Source: Nothopassalora personata (taxonomy: Eukaryota; Ascomycota; Dothideomycetes; Mycosphaerellales; Mycosphaerellaceae). Taken from it: a stretch of 64,000 nucleotides of DNA. The translations under genes and the position numbers were made by a program. The stretch covers positions 2,790,001-2,854,000 of the forward strand of contig CM066288.1 in NCBI GenBank assembly GCA_033816765.1. Direction: 5' to 3'. Below the pieces are notes generated by a model that saw nothing but the letters and a program-made list of their open reading frames with translations, did not search any database and was not told where the DNA came from. This document shows positions 21,957-38,052 of this stretch, piece after piece. Within the stretch, counting starts at the first letter, position 1. Every line of letters starts with the position of its first letter.

Positions 21957-23987
21957 TCAAACCACCACCATGACCATGCTCGTCACAGCTGCGATCACCA
22001 AAGCCCTCATCAAAATCATCGGCGCCGTTGCCCCAGCACCATTCAAGTAATACACCGCCCCGAGATAGCTACAAGTAACCTCACCACCCGACGTCCTCTT
22101 TCCATAACTCACCTCCAACCCACGCCCGGGGTACGGACACGCAAAGTTCATACTTGCGGGACAACTCTGCATCAAGCTATAGCACAAATCCTCACACGGC
22201 AGGACCTCTTTATACGGACCCGGCTTGATATACTCATCAATAGCTGCATTGCGGGAGCGATTGGTGGCGAAGCTCGAGTTGTAAGTCTGGATGAAGGCGG
22301 TGGTTCCTTCTATTGTCGGAGCATCCGGCATTGGAACGTATTGGGAGCCCAAGAAGGCGTCCGAGAGGGATGACTCGTTGTAGAAAGGTTGAGCGACGTT
22401 ACGGGGTTGGAGGTATGGGGCGTTGTTGGAGAAGTCCTCGCAGCGCGGGATAGAAACGGCGCAGAGCCATTCTTTGTACGCCGCGGCGCAGTGGTCGCAG
22501 TTCTTGGCCAGAGAGTACTGCGCATCGGAGGAAGTGTTGCAGGGGATCTGGGCAAGGGTGTTCTTGAAGGGTGCGTACCAGGTTGTGGTGTAGTTGTCGT
22601 AGAACTCCTGGAACGCGGTGTAGTTGGTGTTGTAGGCATCGTTATTGGGATTTGAGGGCGCGGCGTAAGCGACTTCGTTGCAGAAGGTGAGATTGAAGAG
22701 GAGCTGGCAATTCCCATCGGATTTGGTGGAGAACGAAATACCTGGACCCCAGACTTTGCCTCCTCCACCAACGACGCCATTGCCGGAGGCTGTGGAGTTG
22801 CCGTTCATGGCAAGGAACGCGCGGTATTGGCTTGAGCTGTTCAGGCCAGTGGCGTAGAACTGCTGCTTGGGCTTGTTACCGAGGCCGCGAGTGATCATGC
22901 CCATCTGGACGTGGTTCGTGATTCCCCCTATATCGTCTTTGCTCGACATGATCTGGCTGTTGTTCGACACGAATGTTTCGAGACCGCAGAACGAATTCTC
23001 AAGGCCCAGGAGTCCAGTGAAGTTCTCGTTGAGCGCGAACAAGGTGAAGGGTGCGGAGAGGTTCATCCATTGCTGGAACTCCAGATCAGACGAGTTGGCC
23101 TCTGTCAAGTTATTGGTGACAATCAGAGCTGCATTAGAGTCCGTGTCGACAAGGTAGAGGAATGGATCTGTTGTGTTGGCCGCGTGAAAGTAGTCGTCTA
23201 TTGATACTGCCAAGCTGTACGACCAGGATCCAGTAAAGTCGCTGGTGAGTTCAGGAGCCGAGACCGCCATATACCACGTTCCTGATGCAGCGTCCACTGT
23301 CGCGTTGACGAAACCTCCATCGAACGGGAAGACAGTCTGACTCCTCCCCCTAGGTCCCAGATCCTTGTTCCCAGTTGTGTTGGAGACATAAAGCGTCAAC
23401 TGTGGAGCCGGGACTTCTTGTGTGCCGTTTCCAGTCCAGACGGGCTGCTGGCAGGTATTGGCTGATATGTATATGGATTTCGCGTCCTGCCTTCGCGCGA
23501 GATGCTCATCGCCAACCTCATCCCGTCTCTTCAGCTCATTGTGATCGGGAACCACTACTCGCTTTCCCGAAAGTGCGCCGGGTAGTCCTACGCCTTTCGC
23601 GGTGTGATTTGCATTCAGCAAGCGATTCGGATACTCCCATATGGTCGTGTTACCTGGCGCAATGTCCTCCAACCTTCCTATATTGTTGCCTTCGATCTTA
23701 GACGTACCCGGCTCTGCCTGCCTGGCCAGTACTACACCGCCGTCATCTCGGACCTTCAGCTCTTCTCGTCCATCATCATCTTCCAGGAGCTCCGCATCGC
23801 GTGTCCGGTGCCAATTGTGATCTTCTCCTGCGCTCAGCTGTCCACTTCCATCGAAGGAAAGCTCAGCCGCATACGCGAAGTGCGGGTTCGACAAGTACCA
23901 GTATACTAGAGCCAAGAGTGCCAGTGCTGACGCGGATGCCAGGAGTCTTGCTTGGAGAGGAGTAAGCTTTGGGAATTGGCATAGCAT
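21957..23987 (-). CDS. MID1: Mid1-type stretch-activated calcium channel subunit
   Basis: Intronless, 676 residues from the ATG at 23987. The frame is open further upstream, but only this start begins with a signal-anchor (LLASASALALLALVYWYLS). The extracellular part is rich in N-glycosylation sites (NXS/T). The C-terminal cysteine-rich region matches Mid1: AKNCDHCAAAYKEWLCAVSIPRC, then PGPYKEVLPCEDLCYSLMQSCP. The last 25 residues are hydrophobic. Mid1 associates with the Cch1 channel for calcium uptake at the plasma membrane under stress or mating; fungal homologues affect growth and stress tolerance. It converges with RCE1, with 231 bases between the stops. Confidence 0.88.
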   Translation of the reverse strand: MLCQFPKLTPLQARLLASASALALLALVYWYLSNPHFAYAAELSFDGSGQLSAGEDHNWHRTRDAELLEDDDGREELKVRDDGGVVLARQAEPGTSKIEGNNIGRLEDIAPGNTTIWEYPNRLLNANHTAKGVGLPGALSGKRVVVPDHNELKRRDEVGDEHLARRQDAKSIYISANTCQQPVWTGNGTQEVPAPQLTLYVSNTTGNKDLGPRGRSQTVFPFDGGFVNATVDAASGTWYMAVSAPELTSDFTGSWSYSLAVSIDDYFHAANTTDPFLYLVDTDSNAALIVTNNLTEANSSDLEFQQWMNLSAPFTLFALNENFTGLLGLENSFCGLETFVSNNSQIMSSKDDIGGITNHVQMGMITRGLGNKPKQQFYATGLNSSSQYRAFLAMNGNSTASGNGVVGGGGKVWGPGISFSTKSDGNCQLLFNLTFCNEVAYAAPSNPNNDAYNTNYTAFQEFYDNYTTTWYAPFKNTLAQIPCNTSSDAQYSLAKNCDHCAAAYKEWLCAVSIPRCEDFSNNAPYLQPRNVAQPFYNESSLSDAFLGSQYVPMPDAPTIEGTTAFIQTYNSSFATNRSRNAAIDEYIKPGPYKEVLPCEDLCYSLMQSCPASMNFACPYPGRGLEVSYGKRTSGGEVTCSYLGAVYYLNGAGATAPMILMRALVIAAVTSMVMVVV

Positions 23988-24452
23988 CGTACAGTAGGAA
24001 AGCGCCCCGCGCAAGCAGCGCAATGCGCCGCTGCTATCGTTGGTTCGCCAGGCCGGGTGGTGTGATGGGTGGTGGGCCCTCAGATATGAGCGTCCCAACT
24101 CGCACGTAGGACGTAAATTAGCATGAAAGTGGTGTCGAGGTTGTGTTTCTGTGAGTTGTTGGATGGCTGTCGTCTCCTGTAAGTCTTGTAACAAATCCCA
24201 GTCGATCAGGGTCCAGTACTTTGTGACTTCACCTGTCAACTTTCACGCCATGCCTATAAGTCCTCTGCCAGGACCTTGTGGCGATCGTGGTAGGAAGCCA
24301 ACTACACGCCTAGGCGTATGCACCGCTCCACCGGTCAGCTGCAGAGACAGTACAAAAGCTGGTGCGGGACATCAATTTTCGGTGGAGCATGACCCTATAG
24401 CGAGCTAATAACCACACTATTCACGGTGTAAAAACTGAAAAGCGACAGGCCT
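23988..24452. other. MID1 promoter region, then sequence without genes
   Basis: About 460 bases. The part next to 23987 stays open on the minus strand by chance. The rest shows no coding signal and no match to the N-terminal half of the cysteine-rich family that begins to the right. Confidence 0.45.
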
Positions 24453-24650
24453 TTGTTGACGCCTGAAGCAGATACCATTCGTCGCTTCTGTCCAGAATGC
24501 GCATGCTTCAGCTGTGAGGTAGACGAGTTCCGCAAGAGATTAACCCAAGACAAGCGAATCATCGCTTTGATGCAGGAGAAGGTGGCCGAGCTGCAGGAAT
24601 ACATCAAAGTCCGTGAGCAAGACGAAGCACGAGAGAGGCGAGTGGACTGA
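24453..24650 (+). pseudogene. Truncated copy 1 of the cysteine-rich array family
   Basis: Open frame of 65 codons without an ATG start. It contains FCPECACFSCEVDEFRK and then IIALMQEKVAELQEYIKVRE. The second part matches IALQKEKVAGTKEYMRLREQ of the intact gene at 25608 almost position by position. Only the second half of the family is present; the N-terminal YPYHC module is missing upstream. It is therefore a 3' remnant, or the 5' exon has been lost. Confidence 0.6.
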
Positions 24651-24785
24651 AAGATGCCACGACCCTTTCTGATACCAAAGATTGACTTACAACTGCAAAC
24701 AAAGCGCCAGAGGTATTGGAGGTTTCAGGATCAATCAAGTGAAGTTGAGGGCAAGATCCCTGGAACTCATGGGCTAAATCAGAGT

Positions 24786-25074
24786 GAAGAGCGTGAAAAC
24801 GTCCCGCCCTTGGTTGCAGATCGACTAGCACGCATGACCATCCCGGATTCTGCCGGAGGTTTCGTTACTACTGACCCCGGAGCCACGCAGTACCAAAGCA
24901 GACCTGTGCCGCATGCTATCACTTGCGCATGCTGCAACTTGCGCAGACAGTCGGTATTCCAAGCGTTCGCCTGAAGCGCTACGACAGGAGGAGCGGATTC
25001 TTGAGCTGAATCGATACGTGAGTCGGGAAAGAGAGCTTGACGACATACGAAAGCAGCGCGTTTCTCGTTTGTAG
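24786..25074 (+). pseudogene. Decayed copy 2 of the cysteine-rich array family
   Basis: One frame reads ITCACCNLRRQS and then stops at about 24975. The next frame continues with ALRQEERILELNRYVSRERELDD up to a TAG at about 25074. Together they follow the C-terminal module of the intact genes (CC-x2-C, then a Glu/Lys/Arg helix ending in a Y-V/I-x-x-R-E block). The frame break within this short stretch marks it as a relic. Confidence 0.45.
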
Positions 25075-25607
25075 TTATGATGATCTGCTGACGTGTAATA
25101 GAGCCGAGTACGAGTCTGGTTGAAGCCTGAACTCGAACTACACAGGCATGGCTATCTACAGCTCTGATCAGCTGGGTCAGACGGGCAAGAAGCCGAAGAA
25201 GCCGATGCTTGGCCGCTGAGTTGAAGGATAAAGGACAAATGAAGGTGCACGCAATATGGATGTTGCCAATGCTACGATGCTCGGTTCATGTTACTTGGAC
25301 GATAAGATGGGATCAAGCAAAGTTACTGTTCGGCAATGCTGCTGAAGGCGTTCGTGGCAGAGTAGACGATGGACATGCGAATACTAGAAAACCGCTCCGA
25401 GGAATCGAGTGTAATGTTGAGCGTTGGCCTCCGCGAACGCGCTCACATGCAAACGGCGTGAGATCTCGGCAGCGGGCCGCAGAAAAGTAAGCATTGCGTT
25501 TCAAGCTCACTCGCGCCACATCTTCCGTCCGCTCTAGAACTTCCCGATGGCTTGAAGACCTCCGATCATCACCATTCTCCCCCGGTCGCTTGCATGGGAC
25601 CAACACC

Positions 25608-26307
25608 ATGGCGCTGTTCAAGACCGCAGACAGCGGGCTCCAGCTTCATCAGCACAGCAAGCACCCCCTGAACGTGGAAATCCTCCACAACCCCCAAAAT
25701 TACAACACAGCGAGGCTCTACCCATACCACTGTCCTCATTCTCACTGTCCAAAGCATGAAGCGCCATGCCACAGCAAGCTGTGCAAGAGCCTGCTCGAGA
25801 CCAGGGACAAAGAGCTGGCTCAGGCCGGTACGCAGGCCTGGAGCACTTATCAGAGCTTACTCGATGAGTGGAAGACTCTCCTGATCATCGTGGGAGACTA
25901 TTGGCCTGGAACTGAGATGTGAGTATCAAAGAGAAAGATTTCATGCGGACGCTTACAATGGCCAGCTCGGAACTCGTGGGCGACGAGATCCACATCTCGG
26001 CAAAAGAGTCCATCAATGACAGCACAGAGATCCGATCGTGCTGCACGAGCTGCAATGCGGAGTGCAATCGCTTGCTACTCAACGGCCTCAACATTCGCAT
26101 CGCTCTTCAAAAGGAGAAGGTAGCGGGGACAAAGGAGTACATGAGACTCCGTGAGCAAGGCGAGGATCTGGAGGCGTAAGCAACACATACCTCACTCCAC
26201 ATCACCCATTAGACAACTAACACTCTCCCAGGGCATACTTCGAGGAGACAATGCAGCTTCAGGATGAGCTCGAGCGCGAAGTCGAACTAGCCGCCCGCAC
26301 TCACTAG
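25608..26307 (+). CDS. Cysteine-rich array family, intact gene A (unknown function)
   Basis: Three exons, 25608-25918, 25966-26175 and 26232-26307, encode 198 residues; total length and phases fit. The introns are GTGAGT...CAG and GTAAGC...CTAAC...CAG. Module 1 has YPYHCPHSHCPKHEAPCHSK followed by Leu and Cys, i.e. C-x4-C-x6-C-x4-C, and could bind zinc. The exon ends near YWPGTE. Module 2 begins CCTSCNAEC and runs into a charged helix IALQKEKVAGTKEYMRLREQ, which continues in exon 3 as a Glu-rich helix. No signal peptide or membrane span, so probably intracellular. I do not recognise the family. Its paralogue lies 0.5 kb downstream, and relics lie on both sides. Confidence 0.75.
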
Positions 26308-26796
26308 CATGGCATAGCATCATCTCGACCCTGGCTTCACTCCTACCAAGTCGAAGCGCGATAATGGTGTCGTCACCTGAAAGCTAGCAGATCATCACAT
26401 GAACGCGGATCAGCTCAGGATAGGTGGCGATACTGTCAAGGCAGGTAGGAAGAGGATGATGACTACTGTTGAATTGATAGCACGAAGTATTAGCGAAGGG
26501 GGAAAGGGGTCTGTTCTGCCCAGCAATGTCTCCTGGTGGCAGTAAAGAGCGATGGATGCGGTTAGGAGATCAATGAGAGGTTCTGATGCTTTTCTCCACG
26601 AATGTTCGCATTTCGAGTTTTCGCCACTGGCTTATACCATCAGTGAACGAGAGCACATGCAAACGCCATTAGACTGCCCGCAACCGATCGCGTGCAGCCG
26701 CATCATTTTCTCCAAGCTTCTCTGACTTTATCCGTTCTCTCTTCCTTTCTAGACCTAGCCTCCAGTTGGTAGCTCCACAGTCAAGTATTCGCCATC

Positions 26797-27436
26797 ATGA
26801 GGTCCGCTTTTAACGGCCTTGGTCTTGCATACAACCGACTCAAGCGTAGCGTCACCATCGTCGACTTCGTCAGCCGACAATCGAGTAACGGCCAAGACAA
26901 GAGTTATCCATACCACTGTCAACTCCTACACTGCCCGGACCGCAGAGGTGCCTGCAAGAGCGAATCCTGCAACCGACTTTTCTGGGCCCGCAATCTCGAT
27001 CAGTCCGAAAGTTTGACCGATTTGTCCAACCAGACAGCCCTTTGTGATGAGGCGGAGGCTTTGATCGAGGAAATCAGCGAGAAGTGGCCCGGCGCCATGA
27101 AGTGAGTTCACGAGTATAATAGTGAACATGATAGTTTGTGATACACACGTACAAATTAGCGACGAGTTCGAGCGCGACGCTACGTACGTGTTCCCAGACC
27201 GGTCTAATGTGCGACTCGACACAGCCATGCATTGCTGCGTTAGCTGCCGTGTGGAAGCTGGTCGCCAGCTCTACGGTTGGCTGTGTACCAATAACGCACT
27301 CCGAGAGGTGAAGATCAGGAGCCCCAAAGAGTACATCAAGCTTCGCGAGGACGGCGAAGAGGCTGAGAAGCGAGCGACCGACACTTGCCCTTGTAGCTGT
27401 TTGATAAAAGATATACTGACCTCTGGTCGGTGCTGA
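26797..27436 (+). CDS. Cysteine-rich array family, intact gene B (unknown function)
   Basis: Two exons, 26797-27101 and 27160-27436, encode 193 residues in frame. Module 1 is YPYHCQLLHCPDRRGACKSE followed by Ser-Cys, with the same C-x4-C-x6-C-x4-C spacing as gene A. The exon again ends WPGAMK, and the intron (GTGAGT...TTAG) lies in the same phase at the same place. Module 2 reads HCCVSCRVEAGRQ and then SPKEYIKLREDGEE. Where gene A has a second donor (GTAAGC), gene B reads GAGCGA. The exon therefore runs on into a short tail (CPCSC...) and stops at 27434-27436. The 3' end differs between the paralogues; either gene may have changed. Confidence 0.72.
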
Positions 27437-27769
27437 CGCGGAGTCAAATGCCCAAGACGCGGGCGAGGGCGAGGGCGAGGTCCAAGAGCAGTGGAGTGAT
27501 GAGCTTCCGACCAGCACATACCACAGCTCAGTCTATCCTTATGCCAGACCACTCTCTGAAGCAACTTCCCTGCTCACATGTGAAAGCAACGGCTTCACCG
27601 CCCGTACTCAGTCCCGCCGCCACCGTGCCAGTGCCCTTGAACCAGCCGGCCGTCCAAACTCGAATCGGCTTCAGACGGGTGGCAATGTGTCAACAACGGG
27701 GAAGAAGGCGAAGAGACCAGCGCTCGGCCGTTAATGGAGCAGGGTTGAGGACGCTGTGGATGAGTGTTT

Positions 27770-27906
27770 CGCTGTATGTCGCACATGCGCGAGCATGCCG
27801 GCGCGTTCTTCTGGAGCAGGAACTGCAATGTACGAGTGCTGTAGCAAGCAAGTCTGTAAGCGCAGCGGGCCAGATCAAGGAGTATGCATGTGAACCTGGA
27901 AATTGA
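27770..27906 (+). pseudogene. Possible third relic of the cysteine-rich array family
   Basis: A frame ending at TGA 27904-27906 reads ACRRVLLEQEL, then QIKEYACEPGN. This parallels ECNRLLLNGLN and TKEYMRLREQGE of gene A. The adjacent frame carries CRTCASM at the place of the CC-x2-C motif. Similarity is weak and spread over two frames, so this is a tentative relic. Confidence 0.3.
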
Positions 27907-28220
27907 GGAAGGCGCCACGCGCTTCCAGGTGCTTCTGTGTCTATAGACTACACGTCGAGCTCATCAGCTAGCGTAATGTACAAAGACCTCACCAGCCGGA
28001 GCACCTGTCCCTATTGTGTCTAACGGCGCAGTCGCGTCCAGACAAGTTTCGTTGTACAGTTCCCATCGTCCCACTATAGCCATGCTGCAATGCTTGAACG
28101 CTCTAAGAAAGGTCATTTGCTCATCGTCCTCAAACACTTTCCCCCTCTTGCATCCCCACCCATTCAACGCGTAGCCACGGCAGTAGGAAGCGAGGAGGGT
28201 ACCTAAGACCACGACTCTTC

Positions 28221-29884
28221 CTACGAGCGCGCAGCATTGCCACCCTCAGCGCCTCCACGAGGACCGCCACGGCCTCTGCCACGTCCACCACGACCCTCGC
28301 CATCGCGAAAACCGCCACGTCCACGGCCTCTGAATTCTCCTCCGTCGCCGCGATTGCCTCGTCGTCCACGGCCTCGGAATTCTCCACTGTCTCCACCGCG
28401 GCCACGGTTACCACCCCTACCGCCGCGAGTACGGCCAGGGACCTCGGAGAAGCCGTCGTCAGCTACAGCAGCGGCCTCGGACTGCTCAGCCCAGCCATTC
28501 GCTGCCGCGGCTGGCTCTGCTCCCCAGCTGTTGTCGGTCTGCTCGCCGGGTGCCTTTACATTCCAGCTCTCACCCGCCTGGTTGCCAACGCCAGCCGCTG
28601 CCTCGTGTGCGGGCTCGTCAGCCCAGCTCGTGCTCTGTGGCTGCGGAGCAGCTGCAGCGGGCACAATTACCTCTTCAGAAGGACGTGGGACAATCTCGTA
28701 GCTCTCCTCCAGGCCACCCTGCTGGGCGCCAGCTGAGGTTGTGTCCCAGCGCTCGCCGGCCTGGTTGCCGACATCGCCAGATGAGACTGCTGCGGCGGAC
28801 GATGGCTCGGCGAAAGTCTCGGCGGGTACACCGTTCTGCTGAGGAGCCTCGAACTCGGTCAGGCCAGCGTTTGCGATCGTTGGGTCGGAGGTGGCTCCGG
28901 GCGCATCGCTGAGCTCCGCCGGTGCTTCGCCGCTCGTAGCTTGTGCCACGTCATTGGCCCAGGCTTCTTCGGTCTGGAAAGGTGCATGGTCGACAGACGC
29001 CTGCTTGACTTGTGCGACTGTAAATGCGTCAGCGAGTTTGACCGGGGTGAGCAATGCAACACGTGATGCAGTAGTAGAGCACGTGCATAAGCAAAGCATG
29101 GGTACGTGTGAAGAGACTTACAGGTGACTGGCAGCTCGATGCCCTCGATGCTGGGAACGCGCTCGCTAGCACCCTCAATGATGTTTACGGCAGTCTCGAC
29201 AGCCTTCTGGTCACCACCATACACCAACAGCAGTGCACCCTCAAACGCTCGGCTCTCGTCTGTGTCTGCCTCTTCTTCGATCGTGCGCTTAGCAGCAGCG
29301 GCACGCAAGAATTGGGAGAAGGTGAGCAGCTTCTTGCGCAGCTCGCTCGCGCTATAAGATAGTGCCTCGACACGTGCCTCCTCCTTGATCTTCTCCAAGG
29401 CCTTCTCGTGCTGAGAGGAGAGCTCGTCTCGCTGCTTGGTGAACTTGGTCTGGTATTCGGCATCGAAGGAACGGTAGTGTTGGTAACGTTCGTTCAGGTC
29501 CTGCAGCTTAGCCTGGAGTTCAGGCTTCTTGAGTAGCTGTGCTTTCTGGTCGTTGTTGATCTTGCGTTGTGCGACAAGCTCCTCAGGCGTCACACCAGGG
29601 TTTTCGGCCTGGATAGCGTCCGCCTTCTGCATGCCAGCGAGCTTCTTGTTGATGTTGCGGATCTGCTTCTGCAGCTCCTTGAGGTACGGGTGTTCGCCCG
29701 CATCATCTCCCTGCGGTGCAACCGAGACATCCTTGGACTCTGCCTCTGGAACAGGAGCAGGAGACTGAGATGTGCCGTTGGCTGCAGCAGCCTCAGCCTT
29801 GGCCTTCTTCTTGCGGGCAGACTTGGACTCTGCCTGCACGTTCACTGGCTTCTCGACTGCGGCGGCGGCGGTGGCGGCGGCCAT
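28221..29884 (-). CDS. YAG7-like protein with C-terminal RGG box
   Basis: Two exons on the minus strand: 29884-29122 and 29017-28221, 519 residues; the intron begins GTAAGT and ends TTACAG. A Lys/Ala-rich N-terminus leads to the conserved helical domain EHPYLKELQKQIRNINKKLA, then ENPGVTPEELVAQRKINNDQ and a long coiled coil. This matches the YAG7-like dimerisation domain of fungi. Exon 2 is Ala/Glu-rich and ends in about 70 residues of RGG/RGR repeats, typical of RNA-binding proteins. The function of this family is poorly known. The ATG at 29884 is chosen over an upstream in-frame ATG at 30031 because the preceding His-rich leader looks non-coding. Confidence 0.8.
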
Positions 29885-30177
29885 TGTGTGGCGTCGATGT
29901 GCGTGTTGATGGAAGGTTGGGTGATGATGGATCGATGGACAGGCTGCGAGTAGAAAGTCGTGCGATGAGTTGTGTAGAGGTGCGGTTGATGCGAAGAGAG
30001 GATCATTGGAGCTCTGTTTGTCGAGAGCCAAACACTTCGAACTTTCCCAGGACGGACTTGTCTCCGCGCTAGAACTAGTCTCACAGTGACGGAACTATCT
30101 TCCATCCCACGACACGTTACGACTCTCTTTCTTTACCGGACGTTTACGAGCCAACACAGCACTCGCCAGCCGCTGTT
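29885..30177. promoter_or_regulatory. Divergent promoter between the YAG7-like gene and ESS2
   Basis: 293 bases between two start codons pointing apart. No coding signal. Both 5' untranslated regions and core promoters must fit here. Confidence 0.5.
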
Positions 30178-31626
30178 ATGGCCTCTTCGGATCCACAGGC
30201 GCTGGCGAAGCGCAATGCAGAGACAGCATTAATGCCACCACCTCCAGCGCCGAAGCAACAGCGACGACCAGCGAAAGTAGTCGACGAAGATGTCTATTCA
30301 GATGCCATATCGCACATCATCGCACGAGATTTCTTTCCCGGACTGTTGGAGACAGAAGCACAACAGGAGTACATGGAGGCGCTCGACAGCAAGAATAATG
30401 ATTGGATTCGTGAAGCCGGCAGGAAATTGACTCAGGTCATGACGCCTGTTGCTGAAGGGCAGCGAAGAATGGGTAGAGCGACAGGCTTTACGCCGCGAAC
30501 AAGTACTGCTCTGGGCGACACACCTCGAATGTACGCTGGAGAGACGCCAAGCCGAACACCCATCGACAACGATCACTTCGCGGAAGAAACGAAGCCGGAA
30601 GTGGACGTCAATATGTCGCTGGGAGCGTTCCAGGCGAAATACACGTCCGAGGACAACGAAAGTTTCAACGCTTTACTGGACAAGCAAAACGATAGGCGTG
30701 CTGCCAAGTATGGATTCTTCCACGAAGGCAACAAGATACCTTCTGCCAGGCAGATGGCATATCGAGAACACCAGCAAAAGCTGATAGACAACGGCACGGA
30801 TAGCATCTCAACTGCACTGATTACTACCAATGCTGCTGGGGAAGAGAGACGGTCGTTGGCAGCTGCAGGACCATCACAAGACTTAAATGCACGACCTGCG
30901 TCCGTGGAGAGCTTTCCCAATCGTCAAGGGCCTCGTAACCACTTCATGTTTGGTCCGGACGGTGTCGAGGATCGGACCATCACCAGAGCTCAGCAGGCTG
31001 AGCTTTCGTCGAATGCTCCACCGAAGGCTGTGAAGTACTCTGCGACACGTTTTAGTGCAGATGCTCCCGGCCGGGAAAGCATTATTCCTGCCAGTCCCTC
31101 AATGAGCGCCATCGATGCTGCGATAGCTGGTCGCCCAAAAGCAACACAGTCAGAGTCTGGCTACAGTGGAGCTGAGACGCCACGAGTCAACGGCTACGCC
31201 TTCGTCGACGCCGAGCCTACGCCCAGCGAGCTCGGCATGGCTCTGACAGACGAAGAGGCAGACGCTGCAGAGCAAGAAGCCGTCAGGCAGCTACTCCCGA
31301 AGGCTGATGAGAGTGGACCAAATCCATTCAGCATTTCAGAGCGAAGCAAGCGTGAGGACCTCCATTTGAGGTTGGTAGAGAAGGCAGACGCCAGTCGTCG
31401 AAAAGGCGGTCGTCTCGATCAGCTCCGTGACCTGGGAATCACGCCTGGACGTACGCCAACTCCAAAATTCGCGAGCGGTGCAAATATCCGCAAGAGTGGA
31501 GCCATGACGCCTGCAGCACAAAAGCTGGCCCAGAGAATTGGAACTCCGAGACGCGAAGGCGGTATGTTTGGCACCGGACGTTCTGATAAGGCCGCCTGGA
31601 CTCCAACACCCCGAATCAGACGATGA
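30178..31626 (+). CDS. Nuclear protein Es2 (DGCR14/Bis1-like splicing factor)
   Basis: Intronless, 482 residues. The N-terminus carries the Es2 signature: KVVDEDVYSDAISHIIARDF followed by FPGLLETEAQQEYMEAL. Further blocks are MSLGAFQAKYTSEDNESFN, KYGFFHEGNKIP, and ETPRVNGYAFVDAEPTPSE. The C-terminus (LHLRLVEKADASRRK, then ALKA-like repeats with TP motifs) also fits. Es2 proteins are associated with late spliceosomal complexes in animals and fission yeast. The length is normal for the family. Confidence 0.9.
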   Translation: MASSDPQALAKRNAETALMPPPPAPKQQRRPAKVVDEDVYSDAISHIIARDFFPGLLETEAQQEYMEALDSKNNDWIREAGRKLTQVMTPVAEGQRRMGRATGFTPRTSTALGDTPRMYAGETPSRTPIDNDHFAEETKPEVDVNMSLGAFQAKYTSEDNESFNALLDKQNDRRAAKYGFFHEGNKIPSARQMAYREHQQKLIDNGTDSISTALITTNAAGEERRSLAAAGPSQDLNARPASVESFPNRQGPRNHFMFGPDGVEDRTITRAQQAELSSNAPPKAVKYSATRFSADAPGRESIIPASPSMSAIDAAIAGRPKATQSESGYSGAETPRVNGYAFVDAEPTPSELGMALTDEEADAAEQEAVRQLLPKADESGPNPFSISERSKREDLHLRLVEKADASRRKGGRLDQLRDLGITPGRTPTPKFASGANIRKSGAMTPAAQKLAQRIGTPRREGGMFGTGRSDKAAWTPTPRIRR

Positions 31627-37251
<5,625 letters not shown>

Positions 37252-38052
37252 TATGACAAGATAAGGCTAGCCTACCTTTGGGATGGTAACGGAGGGACTA
37301 TGATTGTGGGAAGACGCTTTGCTTTTGCTGCACAATACCAGGGTGTGGACGCTTTCTTGGGAGTTCGAACGAATGGAATGAAATGAAAGATCGAACCAGG
37401 CTTCTCTTTTTGTATTGATACTTCTCCCCGAGACAGACACCCGGACGTGATAAAAGGCAGGGACTCTCCTCCATGCTGCGGAAGAATAAAGTGGATTCTT
37501 TGAAGAGGTACTCTCGCCTGTTTCTGTCACGTGTCGCTTATTTGTAGGATGTGGATGTTCTGGTGAGTGTGCTGCCCTCTTTGCCGTGAAGTCCCAGGTG
37601 CTTTGTGGTGGTAGCTTATAGCTTTGTCCAGCAAGCAAGTATTCGGACCGGCACCCAGGATGATATGTACATGTGCGAGATCGGCACATGTTGCAGCGGT
37701 GGCTATATCCTCGGGAGGATTTTGTGGATAGAATCACGGTCTGGAGAGTGTACGCCTTCATCGTCCGTCGTATCTCACATGGCTCCATCGTAGCCCATCG
37801 ATTATCTCAATGAATGTTGCGTTCCCTCTCTAATGAACCCTTCAGACTCACATTCTCAAGTCGATGAGTGTCCTCCTTCGTTTCTCTCCCCCTCTCTCTG
37901 TCTCTCGCTCTCACTCCCACGTCTTTCCCTCACTCAACCATCCATCTATCCATCCAACTCTCAATTCCAGTCGTATAGCGCTACAAGGAACCCTCACATG
38001 TCAGCATTTCCCAACCATACAATATCGAGATCAGACTGGTTGCAATCCAGGT
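37252..38052. other. Intergenic, 3' of the JmjC gene
   Basis: About 800 bases. Contains a C/T-rich tract around 37880-37960. No convincing coding frame on either strand. Confidence 0.5.

Noticed and set aside
28237..28912. Pro/Arg-rich plus-strand frames opposite the RGG box
   Set aside because: They are the antisense of the RGG/Ala-rich exon of the YAG7-like gene and have no independent support.
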